From contig OX422207.1 in assembly GCA_949130495.1 (NCBI GenBank), forward strand, positions 708,074,456 through 708,138,455: 64,000 nt of DNA. The letters are read 5' to 3'. Made by a program: the position numbers and the translations under genes. This document shows positions 33,741 through 45,897 of this stretch, piece by piece. Numbering within the stretch: position 1 is the stretch's first letter; the number at the start of each line of letters is the position of its first letter. The DNA comes from Sambucus nigra (lineage: Eukaryota > Streptophyta > Magnoliopsida > Dipsacales > Adoxaceae). The notes beneath the pieces are model-generated. The model had not been told where the DNA came from. It saw nothing but the letters and a program-made list of their open reading frames with translations, and made no database searches.

Positions 33741-34689
33741 TTTGATGAAATTTTGGAAGTGCAACCCCTACAGCAGATTCGAGGTCACTTTAGACCGGGG
33801 GACTATGTTTGGGAGCCCATTGATGAGGATGGGCAATCGGACTAGAGATGGACGTTGTAAGTAATTTTTCCTTTATTAATAGGATTATTACTATATGAAA
33901 TTTTGGAATATCGTATGGGAGATATATATGAATCGGGTAGTGCTTTATCCCTTTTTGTTTTTGTACGGTATGTAATGACCCTAAGGGGAAAACTTGGAGC
34001 AAAATAGGCTCTTATTCTATGATTCTGTAAAGGATAGAGGATTTTGCAAGGTGCTCATAAAGAGCTTTAAACCTTATAGTTAATGTAAGAATGGGAATGG
34101 TGGTAAGTAGTAATGATAAAAGCTACTTCTTTTATATAGTCATGATAGACTATTATGATTGTTGTATTCCAGATATGGATCTTGCCTTATATATGGCAAT
34201 ATGTTGAAATGATGTGAGATGTTGTTTATGTTTGAATGTTGTGATTGTGGTTTATTGGGACGCAGGTAAAAATATTAGCTCATGAATATGATAATATTTC
34301 TGAGTTAAGATGAAGATCTATAAAGACCTTGTGTTGGACATAAGGCATTTTATGTTATACTATAATATATAAACCGTTTTCAAAATGAACTATTTTCAAA
34401 ATAAAACTTTTATCGGCCTTCGGTCCCTTTCCAGATAAAATTTTCCACTAAAATATCTTCAAACTCTAGTCCGGATTTAACAAACTCTCAATCCCCGACG
34501 TCGCCGCACAGTAGTGTATTGGGAGGGTTCTTTGTTTGGATTTCGCTTTTGCGAGACGTCCCCCGCACGAAATTGGCGATTGTCAGGATTTCGCTTTTGC
34601 GAGATGTCCACCTTCATATTGTTCTCCTTAGTTTTTCTTCTTTTTTTTATGTGTTTCTGAGTTTGTCAACTTACATTTCTTTCCAATGC
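33741..34689 (+). other. Del/Tekay remnant after gag, with truncated 3' LTR piece
   Basis: No pol domain. The first 100 bp read as a possible pol tail (FRPGDYVWEPIDEDG). 34500-34605 holds two copies of the U3 hairpin block (GGATTTCGCTTTTGCGAGA). 34640-34690 is T-rich, ends in CAATGCAG, and may be host intron sequence of the antisense ORF. Confidence 0.45.
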
Positions 34690-37600
34690 AGAGTAAAGTA
34701 AGAAGAGGTGTCCCAAATAAGGTCAAATCAATATTTAAAAGCTCAAATTTCTATTGGGACTTAATCAAAGAGTTGGATAAGAGAATCCACGAGATGATTC
34801 CTTGTTGTTAGAGTATAAAATCCCTATTGCTTCCTTTATTTCCCGACCAACACTTGTTTTGTCCTAAGCTTCCATTAATTTCAAAAAGGAGCTTGCGTCT
34901 ACTTCTTCGATTTCTAAATCAGCTAGGGTTGAATTCATCCATGGAGGAACTTGGTCGTCTTTTAAGTTTTTTGTATCACTGATATCCGTGTTTCTCCTTC
35001 AACCACGATGATGAAAAGAAAGATTACCAACTTGATGAGTAGGCCATTATTTCCTCCCCTAAGAAAAATGTTGATACTGGCAAGAAGCCAGTTGAGAAAA
35101 ATTCTGAGGTCAGCGATAAGAGGCCTCAAGTTGAAGATATTCAAACTACTAAACCTGAGTACAAGAGGTTAAAGAAGGCTTGCCTAATCCTCAAAGGTAT
35201 GGAAATAAAATACAATCCAACCAACAAGAGTTGGTAGCAAAGTGTAACACCCCGTCTGGAGGGAGCAAAGTGCTACTGTCGATAAAACTAATCAAATCCA
35301 CAAATAACAAGGTGTAGAGAATCTACACAAAACCCACAACAAAAGAGAAAACCACTAATCTCAATCTTCAAATAAAAACAAAAAGTCTCTCAAAATAATA
35401 CAACTAAAGTAAATTTCCAATGCTCTATACATCGAAATAAATAAATACAAGTCTTCTCATCTTGTATTAAAAAAATTTCCCAAATAATCCACCCTAAAAA
35501 TCATCCCAATTGGTACATAGCGTCCCAATCCATGCTAACTTGCCAACTAAAGAAAATATGGGGAAATACACAATACGATAGGAAAGATGCTCAATAATTA
35601 TATATTAACGGTGAATACAACGTAACAATACGAGTACGAATATTCAAATCTCAAAGCATTTATCAATAAATTTTTCAACAACACATTAACCAGGTCACCA
35701 GGCGTCACCCCATCCGCATATGCTTTATGAAGTCATAGCCCCGGGAAGCAGGAATTTTGGCGAGTGCCCAACCTCTGTGCCATATTAAAATCTTATGACA
35801 ACATGCTCAACAACAACATGAATAATACCACATGAATCAAAATAATTCCAATAATTATTTTTCCATATTTCAATGAATTTATCAATTCAAATATGAGTTC
35901 AATTAAACATGAAATCAAAGGAATAAACTCTCGACAGATTTAAAGGATCATCTTGTGTAAAACCCCATACCTCAAAACCATCGCATGAATCTTCACATAA
36001 AAATCAGCCTCAAAATCTGATCTCACCATCACGCTCCTCTCGTAAAAATAATCAAACCATATTTTAGCCCCAATACGAGATAACCACAAATAGTCCTATT
36101 TTAAAAACTCAAAAAAATCAGCTCTAAAAATGATTCGAATCACCAATTTGACTTCATATTTCGATTCTAGATGAAAAATTAAGTCGGGTATGTGTCTTGG
36201 ATTTTTCTCAAATCTCATTCGAATGCACTCAAAAAGAAGATCTAAACATTCCAAATTAGCTCTTCTCATTCCACTCATTTTTGTCTCTTTGGATTTCGTT
36301 TTTGGCCTCTCTTTTTCATCTCCTTTTCCTTATAATCACCCATAATATTCCTTATATAGTCCCTCTCTCAAACCCTGGATTGGAGCCGAAGATAACCTAT
36401 ATTACTATATTTCCCTTTAATTCAAATTTATAAACTTTACATATTTAACCCATTACAAAATGTCCAAAAGCCAATTAAATTTGAATTTAAATATTTGATT
36501 CATTTCAAATAAAAATAAATATAATATCAATATCCCGATTAATAAAATAATAATATTATTGAAATCTTATATAATATTCATAAATAAAGCCCTCAAAATT
36601 ACGGGGTATTATACAAAGGAAAATCAGGGCGACCAATAATATTGGTAAAAAAATTTCAGAGCGACATTGGGTCAGATTCTATTACTATTACCCATGGATT
36701 GAACAGGGGTTTAATCAAATTTGGAACTCTCCCTGCTGATTGGACTACATCAACCCCCATGCCCAGGTCAAGCTAATTGAGAGGGCATGCCATAATTTGG
36801 ACCTGGTAATTGTCTTTACTTTTACTTTTTCTTCATGTTAATGCATTTTATCTGGCATCAGACTATTTACTCTTTTTGCAATTTTTGGTTGACTTCAACC
36901 CAATGATGGACAAGGATGACCTGGTGAGGCCTTCCTTTGTGGATATAGAGGATCCATTTGAAGGTCTAAGACAATCTTTGAAAGATTCCCAAATGGCCTT
37001 ATAATTGAAACAAAAATCTTAGGATGAGAAATTACAAGAAGTAGAGAGAAGGAAGTTCCAACTGAAAATAAAATAAAAGATGTTGAAGAAAAGTCCCAAA
37101 CTGGAGAGAATGGGTTGAAGGACACTAAAGTTAGAGCCAAAGTTATCAAAGAAAAACTTACAAAAGCCACAAACTAAGCTCAAACTGCTGAAGATAAAGT
37201 GGATGGCTTGACTTCTGAGGTTACTTCTTTGAAGGCTAAGGGAAAGAAGGACAATGATGTTACATTTAATAAGGATTGGTAGAAAGATCTTTTTTCTTCT
37301 TCTGCCCAAATTAAGTATGCCAACAAGTTATCCTTGAAGGAAGGTTGGTCGAAGGCACTGAAGGTGGTCGACACAGAGGAAAACTCTGAGCTTTACGAGA
37401 GGCATGACATAAGAACTTCTCCTAATTTGGATGAAGAAGGGTCTAAAAGTATTTAATGATTCCCATTGAGTCGCCAATGGTTCCAGAAGCTAGTGTCGAT
37501 CTACCTACTTCCACCCAAGATTAGGCCCAGGATTAGGAGAAGGTTTAGCTCATTTTTTAGCAATTTTCTTTTTGTCCTTTCTTTAATGTATTTTTAATTT

Positions 37601-38880
37601 CTTCTTTGGTCTTTGTAATGTACCCATATAATTACTCATGGCTTTGATTAATGAAAGAATCTTTTTTTCTTAGTTGTTTACAATCTTCAAATGCTATTGA
37701 TTTCTAGTTGATTGGTATCTTTTATGTTATTTTTTTTTGGAGTTTGCCCCATATACTCATGCTTGTACATTTCCAGTTTGATGCCAGGAAAAAGCTATTA
37801 TTCCTGGTAAATCTGACCTACTTTGGCGACCCAAAAATATCTTTGAAGTTTTTCAGGTTCCTCTGTCCTAGGAAAATTTATTAGGGTTCCTCCATCAAAA
37901 TATTTATTATCAAGTGAAGGAATCTTACATCCATTATCATTGCCTCTTCGACAGAGATGTAGCCAATAATGTCGGCTATTATGAGATGATTGAGAGGATT
38001 ACAAAATTTCCAAAGCATTGCTCCATTCTAACTATGAAGACAAATATAAGGTGCTAAGTGAAAGTTGTGGATTTGGCGAGAAATTGAAAGACATCTGTTC
38101 TCCATAAAAAAGGAAATGGACTTGAATCAAGAATTAAAAAATTCCTGATCAATTATTGCCATATTAAAAAGGGAAAATAGTGCATTAAGGAATAAACTTG
38201 ATAGTATGAAGAAATTAACCACTATTGGTCCAGATAAAGGAGTTTCATGCTTGAAGAGTGAGAATGCCAGGTTATTGGATGAGATGGACAATTTGGAGAA
38301 GAAAAAGACCAAACCTGGCCAAGTCCCCAGGCAAAGTATAGTTGTTCCACTTCCACAACTAGACGACTGAGATTATCAACTCAAGGAGAAATACACGACC
38401 ATTAAAACGCTCATGATAATATGGATTGACTTATCTTCCACTTCCACAAGCAACCTAGAGCTGTTTGGATGGACAAGTATGACGAAGCTCTGACTTATTT
38501 GGATAAGCACATGGATTAGGCAAGGAATGAGGAATATAAAGGGGGCTAAATGAAACTACTCTCTCTGGTGAAGATACCCCAAGACACTGGCATGACCCAG
38601 GGATGTTAGACTACCCTAATCCTCCATTCTCAATTGATATTAGTTGGATCCCTCCTAATGTCATTCCTTAGAGTTTGATTCGAAAATATATTAGGTATTT
38701 TATCCTTAAAGGAAAAGTGATATATGTGTGCCCCTAGTACCTTCTTGATCGGTCGAGTGGTAGTAGGCGTACTAGGAGAAGGTCTTTCACTTCCATTAAC
38801 CATCCAAGAAACCTTGACGATCCTCCTGTTTGGATGAGCAAGGCAGATGGAAAGAGTCCAATAGAATAAATTGTATCTTT
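34690..38880 (+). pseudogene. Antisense ORF region of the Tat element, 3' part
   Basis: Plus-strand coding remnant, opposite to pol. After a TGCAG acceptor-like site it reads KVRRGVPNKVKSIF, then a Lys/Glu-rich stretch (KKNVDTGKKPVEKN, KPEYKRLKK) up to 35237. It is interrupted by a solo LTR and resumes at 36619. 36902-37003 reads NPMMDKDDLVRPSFVDIEDP, and 37060-37450 is a coiled-coil-like stretch with stops and frameshifts. 37560-37660 looks like a 3' UTR, similar in layout to 61760-61860 of the second Tat element. A further degenerate coiled-coil frame (KRENSALRNKLDSMKK) lies at 38040-38340, and another piece (SIDISWIPPNVIP) at 38620-38870. No enzyme motif is present. Function unknown and it is not translatable now. 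Confidence 0.5.
35243..36613 (-). mobile_element. Solo LTR (Del-like), minus strand
   Basis: On the minus strand it starts TATAATACCCCGTAATTTTG (ancestral TGTAATACCCCG) and ends GACGGGGTGTTACA. It is flanked by a perfect 5-bp target duplication, CAAAG at 35238-35242 and 36614-36618. Length is 1371 bp. A TATA box (CTATATAAGG on the minus strand, about 36360) sits where a promoter is expected. It interrupts the antisense ORF of the Tat element. Confidence 0.88.
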
Positions 38881-39619
38881 TATTTAGCTGACCTTTGTTT
38901 TGTAATTCATGTTTATTAAACTGAAATGAACTTCTTTGAGAAATTTTTGTACTTTATATTTAATCTTGTGGTTGCTATTAATCTTATTTCCGACTAGTTA
39001 ATCTATATAATGACTAGTTAATCAACTTATTAATTAAATGTCCTACTTAAATGTTAGATGTTTGATTCGTAAGTGAATATAATTATATGGCCTTAGATTC
39101 TATTAACATTGTTCTTAGATAAAACTATAAATTCTACTAACGTTGTTCTTAGATAAAACTATGAATAGTTTTGTTGAACTAAGTTGTAGCATTAGTTATT
39201 AGTGGTGACCAAATGTATTAGGAATGTGTAGTTATTCCCGTATTTTAACTTAGTCGGGTAAAACCTCTTGTGTTTCACGCTGAGTCTTACAGGATATTTT
39301 ATTAACTTCTAGTTCTTGATTTATTGAGGACGAAATCATACATGAAGTTACTAATGATTAAATTTTCTAAAGTTGGAAAATTTGACGAGGAACTTTTCTC
39401 ATGATGGAAAAGTTTGACAAATATAAGGAACTTTTATGAAGTTTATAAAGAACTTTTCTGAAGTAGGAAAGGTTTAACAAATATTATAAACTTAGTGCTT
39501 GATTGGTGTAATTGGCGTATCACCATACTCCAAAAAATGAAACATAAAAAGGAAACATGACGAGAAGAAACATGAAATTTCATTAACTAGAATAACTGAT
39601 TACATCAAAAATGAAATTA
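38881..39619. repeat. Hypervariable spacer between pol and antisense ORFs
   Basis: Non-coding, with short tandem duplications. A unit of about 38 bp around TTCTTAGATAAAACTAT is repeated at 39110-39175, and (A)GGAACTTTT(C/A)T units recur at 39385-39470. Such repeats beside the pol end are common in Tat elements. Confidence 0.55.
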
Positions 39620-40547
39620 CTAATAATATTTGTGAAGGTGATTGGCGTTCCAGAGGTTCTTAAACTCCTCGCCCTCTAATGTCTCTAGGCGATAGGCGAT
39701 ATGTTCCTGGTCAGATTTCTACCGATAAACGATAGGGACCATGCCAGTTGGGTTCCAACTTTTTTAATCTTTTGAATCACTTCCAACAGTACAAGGTCTC
39801 TCTGCTTCAAGTTGGTCGGCCTAATGAGTCGATTATAGTACCTAGTAGTCGTTTGTTCGTAAGCAGCCATCCGAATAGAAACATCTTCTCTAACTTCCTC
39901 TATGATGTACAAATCTAGTCACCTCATGAGATTACTTTTGGGCGAATCAAATTTCAACACTTTGTGAGTCGAAAAAATAATTTCCACAAGTACCACTTCC
40001 TCAGTACCAAAAGTAATCATGTATGGGGTTTTTCCCATTACTATTCTGGGAGTCATACTATATGCCAGAAGAACGCTGCAAAGGTCATTAATCTAGTTGC
40101 CTTTAGCATCGCCCCACATTTTTTTTAATCCATCTAACAAGGTTTTGTTAGTGATTTATATCTAGCCATTACACTGTGGATGTTTAGGAGCTGAATGATG
40201 TTTTTGGATTCCTCCTCATTATTAAATTGAGTGCCATGTTTGGTTGTAATAGCATAAGCCATGCCATACCGACAAATGGTCTACTTCCATATAAAATGAA
40301 ACACTCTCTGACATGGCATATCAATCAAGGGCCCAGCTTCCAGCCACTTGGTGAAGTAATTGGCTGCAACTAGATATTTAAACCTTCCCTTAGTGGTTGA
40401 CAATGGTCCCACCAGATCTATTCGACAAATAGCAAAAGACCATGGAGAAGTGATGGGCATTAAATTTGTTGTTAGTCTTCTATAAATGGTGGTAAATGTT
40501 TGGCACTTATCACATTTATTGGCAAAAGAAATAAAATTTGCCTTCAT
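39620..40547 (-). pseudogene. Integrase of the Tat element
   Basis: Catalyses insertion of the cDNA copy into the genome in the nucleus. On the minus strand the H2C2 end (CDKCQ) is followed by the catalytic core start DLVGPLSTTKGRFKYL, then TKWLEAGPL. The C-terminal part reads YEQTTTRYYNRLIRP, RDLVLLEV, and ends EHIAYRLETLEGEE ... NANHLHKYY with TAG at 39622-39620, matching the usual Tat pol end (YRLE.L.G......WNA..L.KYY). Several stops and frameshifts lie between these blocks. Confidence 0.8.
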
Positions 40548-40787
40548 TATTGACTAGTAATGACATTGCATTGCTATTTGTTCTCTTAGAGATCTCCCAA
40601 CTATGTGATCTCCACATAAACCTTTATGTAACTTTTTAATCAAATCATTTGCCTAAGTCTGGTGAACATGATGAAGTAAAGAGACTGTATAGCCCCTTCT
40701 GTACAGTGTACCTTTCTCCGAGACATATTGAGTTTCTTTATATCTCAACTTCCTTACTTCTTTTTTGTCAGCCGGTAATAACCCCTT

Positions 40788-41946
40788 TTAAATGTAATCC
40801 CTTATCGAATCCATCCAGTAAGGTCCCAACTCTACAGAAATTATGTTGATTGGCTCCTCATCAATGCTGTTGCTTGTGAGAATCTCCACCGAAATGGTTC
40901 TTCTGAGCTCCACTTGGGTTATTGAGGATAGTCGAGCAAGAGCATCGGCTTGGTTGTTGTCCACCCTTATAATACCAAAGATCTTCATATATTTCCAGTA
41001 ACTGATGGTCAATAAGTTCAATCACTGTGAGCTATCACCTACTCGGTGCCCAGTGATAAGGCTAGCTCTAAACTAGTAATCAATGCTTCATATTTGACTT
41101 TATTGTTGGATGACTAAAATTCAAATCTTAATTCTTATTCTATAACCAAGTCATCGGGAGTATTAAGGATGAGTCCATCACCCCTTCCAGTTGTACATGA
41201 AGATCAAACTTTGAATAATTTCCATATTGGAATATCATTGTTGAAGTCTTCATCCATTAGTACCCTATACTAACAAAAATTTGGCTTTGCTCTGCTAGTC
41301 GGAGAGCTCTTTCGTCGACAAATGATGATTTTGGATCATCAATAACCATCTCAATTGGCTTTAAAGCTGCGCTCTCTTCTAAATAAGTCTCCTCACCAGT
41401 CCAACTTAGTGTGTTGGGTAGTTTGGCATATGTGAGTTCTGGTATGAAATATGCAACTGCTTTCCCCCTCAATGAAGTTTTTGGTTCATACACAATTTCA
41501 TACTGTCCTAGCTTAGCTTTCCAAGACATTAATCTCCCATACTTTTTAGGCATATGCAAGGCTTGCCGCAAGGTCAAGTCAGTGTATACTATAATGGTAT
41601 GATCCTAAAAATAGGTTGTCATCCTTTTAGAGGCTTCAATAAGAGCTAATGCCAATTTCTCTAAGCGTGGATATCTGATATCATCTCTTCGAAATGCCTT
41701 ACTAGTGTAATACACTAGTTTTCGAATGCCATCATTTAGTGTAATCATGTATGAACTTATAGTAGACTCTGAAATGGCCAAATATAAGTACTTCTCGCCC
41801 AAAAATAGTCGGGAGAGTAATGGGGGAGACCCCAAATACTTCTTCAAGTAAAAAAAATCTTTTTTACATTCGTTATTCAATTTAAATGTATTTTTAATTA
41901 CCTTAAAGAATGAAAAACATTTTTTGTGGCCCGAGATACGAAACAA
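40788..41946 (-). pseudogene. RNase H region of the Tat polyprotein
   Basis: Degrades the RNA strand of the RNA:DNA hybrid. Minus-strand pieces: 41946-41605 (CKKDFFYLKKYLGSPPLL, GEKYLYLAISESTISSYMI, RKLVYYTSKAF), 41577-41257 (RLMSWKAKLGQYEIVYEPK, the RNaseH tether and start of a second RNaseH-like segment), and 41021-40788 (NNQADALARLSS, the usual DALA.L end). Tat elements carry a second, plant-type RNase H after the first, and the two-part layout agrees, but the catalytic residues of each were not all located. Confidence 0.75.
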
Positions 41947-42860
41947 TTTAGGGCTGCTACTCTTCCTGGCAATTTTTGCAAATCTTTCTTACTGGTCGGA
42001 AATTGCATTTCTAGTAAAGCCTTAATTTAATAAGTATTGGCTTCGATTACCCTCTGATTCATAACGTACCCCAAGCACATACCTTTATGGACTTTAAATA
42101 TGCCCTTGGTCGGATTTAGCTTGATTTGATGTTCTTCAAGTTGGTCAAAATTTTGGGCCAAATTAACGATGTGGTCGGCGGTGAACTTTCTCTTGGCGGA
42201 CATGTCATCTACATACACCTCCATGTTCTTGCCAATTTGGTCTTCAAAGACTTTATTTACCAACCTCTGATACGTTGCACTAGCGTTTTTTAGCCTAAAG
42301 GTCATTACATTATAATAGTAAATTTCTTTACTAGTAAATAAGGATGTGCTTTCCTTATCATTCGACTTCATCTTGATCTAATTATACCCAGAACAAGCAT
42401 CCATGAATCTAAGAAATTCATAACCTGTTATGGCATCGACCAATTGATCAATCCTTAGAAAAAGAAAGTGATATTTTGGACATTCCTTGTTAGGGTTAGT
42501 AAAATCCACGCACATTCACCATTTATTATAATTCTTTTTTACCATTACTATATTGGCCAACCAAGTCAGATATTTAACATCCTCAATGAACTATGCTTTC
42601 TACAACTTTTCCACCTCTTCTTGGATTGCCATATTCTTCTCTAGGCTGAAAACTGTGTGCTTCTACTTGATTGGCTTGGCATCTTTATAACTATTGAGTT
42701 CATGGAAAATGAAGTTAGGATTAATCTTGGGCATATCCTGATGACTCCAAGAAAAAAACATTTTTCCTCTTTCTAAGGAATATAATCAATTCTTGTTTTA
42801 TAGGAGGCTTTAGTCTTGAGCAAATCTGGGTGGTCCTTTCTGGTTTATCATTGTCTAACA
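41947..42860 (-). pseudogene. Reverse transcriptase of the Tat element
   Basis: The minus-strand frame reads, with stops, MCVDFTNPNKECPK, FMDACSGYN, then YYYNVMTFRLKNASATYQRL and the catalytic MEVYVDDM (YVDD at about 42215-42204), followed by ..H...L...F..L......LNP.K. These are the ordered RT motifs of Ty3/gypsy elements; both catalytic aspartates of YVDD survive. The longest unbroken part is 42371-42027. Confidence 0.88.
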
Positions 42861-43167
42861 CAATAGTTTATGATTCTTCCATGACTTGTCCTTTCACCAA
42901 GTCCTCCTCCTCGCAAGGATCCAAAGTGCTAATATGGAAAGTAGTTGTTCTCCTCTCCATTTCCTATTGGTCGGTTGAAGTATAATAGTATTCATGTGCT
43001 TCCATCCGGTTACCATTTACCACGCCGAATCCATAATTAATAGGGAAATTCTTTAATGCACAGTAGAGGGAATAACTTCCAGTTGTGTTAACCCTACCTG
43101 ACCAATGATTATGTTGTAGGCTGAAGGCATTTTCTTATCCCATAGAAAAAATTGAATTCGTTCCATC

Positions 43168-43494
43168 CTACTCACCGACCAGTACTTCCAACTTGACAGT
43201 TCCCAAGGTATATACCCTTTCTCCATAAAATCCTATAAGAGGTATGTGATATGATTCTATTTTACTATCTTTTAAACCTAAGCTTTGAAAATAGTTGTAG
43301 AACATTACATCAGCTGAACTCCCATTATCAACCAAAACTCCAACCACTCTGTCATGGTGAATTCTGTAAGAAATTACCAATGCATCATCGTGAGGATAAA
43401 GTACCCCACTCAGAACATTTTTGGAGAAGCCCATCACCAACTTGTCTTTGTTTACTTTTCTAGTCCGACCGTCACTCCTTTGGGCAATATGCAT
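43168..43494 (-). pseudogene. Aspartic protease of the Tat element
   Basis: LVDNGSSADVMF contains the retropepsin active-site motif in the DNGSSAD form usual for Tat elements. It is followed by YFQSLGLKDSKIES and IPLIGFYGERVYTLGTVKL, which are also conserved. It processes the Gag-Pol polyprotein in the particle. This 108-codon piece is intact, but the upstream and downstream frames are broken. Confidence 0.88.
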
Positions 43495-43779
43495 CTGCTT
43501 AATTGTGGGACAAGCTTAGGATTCATTTAGGTACACCTTTCTTTCATCAAGTCCATCTCCTCCTCCGGTGTCTCCTCCTGTGATAAAATGATAACCTAAA
43601 GCGATTATACTTACAACCATTTTTGGTTCGTCAGGATTCTTCGACAAGTCGGGTCCATCTTCATAATCATTGTTGTGTGCTCTTTTGCCATCCTCTTTTC
43701 CTCAGTCGGGTAACTCAGACCTTCTCCTAGTATTTTAGCTACGACTTTGATCAATAAATTTTGTCAGCATTCCCCAGCG

Positions 43780-44640
43780 AATAAGAGGTTCAACTTCATT
43801 TTTTAGGGCATGCAACTATCAGTGGCGTGTCCTTGATCGCGATAAAAATCACAATACTTGGACTTTTCTCTTTTGGTCGGGGGGATCCTCAATTTCCCTT
43901 ATTTCTTCTAAGATATGGTGAGCACTCTTAGTGAGCGGAGTATATTCTTCGAACTTCTTGATCTTATCAGACTTTTTTATCTTTTTAATCCTGCTTAAAT
44001 GATTTTTTCTTCTATCCCTGAGCTTTGTTATCTGTTGCTTCTGTTGCTGCCATGGCTTTCTCAGTGTTCATGATTTTTCCAGCTTTAACCATCAACTCTG
44101 TCATGGTCTTAGGTGGATTTTTTTCTAGGTCATAGTAAAGATCTTTTTCCAGTAACCCACTCATTAATGCCACAATGGCTATTTTTCTTCATAATCCACC
44201 ACTTTTAACTTCTCATTATTAAACCAAGTGATATAATTCTGGGTAATTTCTCCAGGATTTTGGTGCACGATCAAGAGGTGAGTAACGCTCATGATTGACT
44301 TAGGCCTAAAGATAACGTTATAAGTGAATAATTCGGCCAGTTGGTGAAAATTGGAAATCTTACCTCTAGGTAGATTGTTATACCATATTTGGGCTGGACC
44401 AGTGATGGAATTAAAAAAATCTCTGCGCCTCATCTCGTTGGGGATAGAATAAATGTTAGCAGCAGCTTGGTACTGCTCAATGTGTAAAATTGGATCAGTT
44501 TTCCCATCATATTTAGGAGCGACCACAGGTGGCTTAAACTTGGAAGGCCTAGGGTAGTCCACAATAGCCTGGACGAAAAGTGAACCCTTAACAAAGCTTA
44601 TTTGCAAAGGATTTTTTTCTTTGGCCATTTCCCCTAACCG
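43780..44640 (-). pseudogene. Gag of the Tat element
   Basis: The capsid core at 44628-44179 reads PKYDGKTDPILHIEQYQAA, RRRDFFNSITGPAQIWYNNL, FHQLAELFTYNV, a Retrotrans_gag domain. Further on, at about 43868-43820, lies a Tat-type zinc-knuckle-like motif, CDFYRDQGHATDSC. Frameshifts separate the two. The N-terminal extension (44640-45240) is degenerate, with Arg-rich stretches. Confidence 0.85.
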
Positions 44641-45243
44641 GTCTTCTAGTCTCTACATAGATACTTTTCAGGAATGTTCCTTTGATTTGGATTTGACCGA
44701 AGCAGATTTAGTTGCTTTACGGTGTTTATGTACTGAACTCTCCTTCTGAGAGGTCTTCTCGGCATGCACATAGCCCCTCATACTAGTTCTTGATCTCACA
44801 AATCATTCTTTGTGTTCACGATGACGCTCTCGTTCCCTATGATGACCTCTAGTTAGTCGAGGACCTAGACGATCAAAAGAAAACTCCCTACTTAGCCTTT
44901 CCAATACACCTGACCTTTGTTTGGAAAAAGATCTACCGTCGTTGTAATCCATTGATTAGAATGAACAAGTTTTGTCTGGACGGTATTTCTCTTCTGGAAT
45001 TGTAACTCCTTTCACTTTTGGCTAGTGGAGGTGGCATTTCTCTTCTGGAATTGGAGGACTTGTCTTGCCTAGACTCTTGTCCCTTACCCAAATTGAATAG
45101 GATCCTTTGGAGGTCTGTTTCACCAGGGGGAGCGGATATTTCCTTATTATTGCTTGTAGTCGCCAGGCTGCTTTAGGAAATGTATTCATTCTTTGTACCA
45201 AAGAATGAAATATATGAGGTAGAGAACACTGACTAGCAGTCAG

Positions 45244-45262
45244 TTTTCACAAACGACACCAA
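45244..45262 (-). other. Degenerate primer-binding site of the Tat element
   Basis: The minus strand reads TTGGTGTCGTTTGTGAAAA beside the 5' LTR, close to TTGGCGCCGTCTGTGGGAA, which is often seen at this place in plant Tat elements. The differences are mostly C-to-T and G-to-A changes. Confidence 0.55.
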
Positions 45263-45267
45263 TCTAT

Positions 45268-45710
45268 TGATGTCTAAAAATGGACTTAATCCAGATTTAT
45301 AATCACAAATAAAATATAATTGGTTAATCAAACACATAAGACTGTAGATTTTAATAGTGGTTCGGTTGTGAAGAAAGCCTAAGTCCACTGTTAATTTTAG
45401 TTTCCTTGATTACAACAACTCAATATAGTGTGCTTGAGAACGATTGAATTGTCCCTTGAGCTGGGAGGGGTATTTTGTATTTATAGTGTTGTAAAACCCT
45501 AGATGGAAGGCCTTTATAATTCTAAGCATTTACATTTGTATTTAATAAATGAGACTCTTGGAATTCAATGATGGTCTCCATTCCTGCCGAGTAACTTTTG
45601 GTATTCTTGATGATTCGAATTCTAGAGTAAGTCGACTAAGTTCCTCTGATGCCGATCAAGAAAACTATAAGGCCACCTAGGATGACAGTTATCTGTATTT
45701 CATTGATCCA
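45268..45710 (-). repeat. 5' LTR of the Tat element (common block)
   Basis: Counterpart of 21551-22004. On the minus strand it ends GTCCATTTTTAGACATCA at 45268. TATAAATA at 45485-45478 on the minus strand is the probable sense promoter. Similarity with the other LTR stops at TTGATCCA (45710), where CGCGGGGAGA begins. Confidence 0.75.
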
Positions 45711-45858
45711 CGCGGGGAGATAATTTTTTCATACAACGGGGACATAAACTATTATATTATTTGGCCTATGAAGCATGGACACGCCAACACAACAAACCTA
45801 AAAAAACCAGGACACGACACGGTAAAAGGCACGTCGACATATAAATATATTTGTATAC

Positions 45859-45860
<2 letters not shown>

Positions 45861-45897
<37 letters not shown>

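Larger units (their letters stand above)
22918..34650 (+). mobile_element. Del/Tekay-type Ty3/gypsy element, internally deleted
   Basis: It starts TGTAACAACTCGAGG. The 5' LTR is 3571 bp once the 6216-bp LARD insertion is removed (22918-24360 plus 30577-32704). A primer-binding site complementary to initiator tRNA-Met follows at 32707, then a gag gene at 32882. Protease, RT, RNaseH and integrase are absent. A stretch at about 34500-34605 is homologous to the U3 part of the 5' LTR, so a truncated 3' LTR remains. The right border is not resolved (about 34605-34690), and the left flank ATGTT has no clear partner. It inserted into the antisense ORF of the Tat element. Confidence 0.75.
21551..45710 (-). 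mobile_element. Ty3/gypsy Tat-lineage retrotransposon with nested insertions
   Basis: A minus-strand element. The 5' LTR is at 45710-45268, the primer-binding site at about 45262-45244, gag and pol run from about 44.6 to 39.6 kb, then comes a region of plus-strand (antisense) ORFs, and the 3' LTR is at 21551. The two LTR copies share a block of about 450 bp, with many substitutions, so the insertion is old. Antisense ORFs between integrase and 3' LTR, and a Gag knuckle of CxFHxxxGHxTxxC type, are features of the Tat lineage (Grande/Retand-like). Three later insertions interrupt it: a Del/Tekay element (22918 to about 34.6 kb), a LARD inside that element's LTR (24361-30576), and a solo LTR (35243-36613). 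All its ORFs are broken. Confidence 0.82.
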
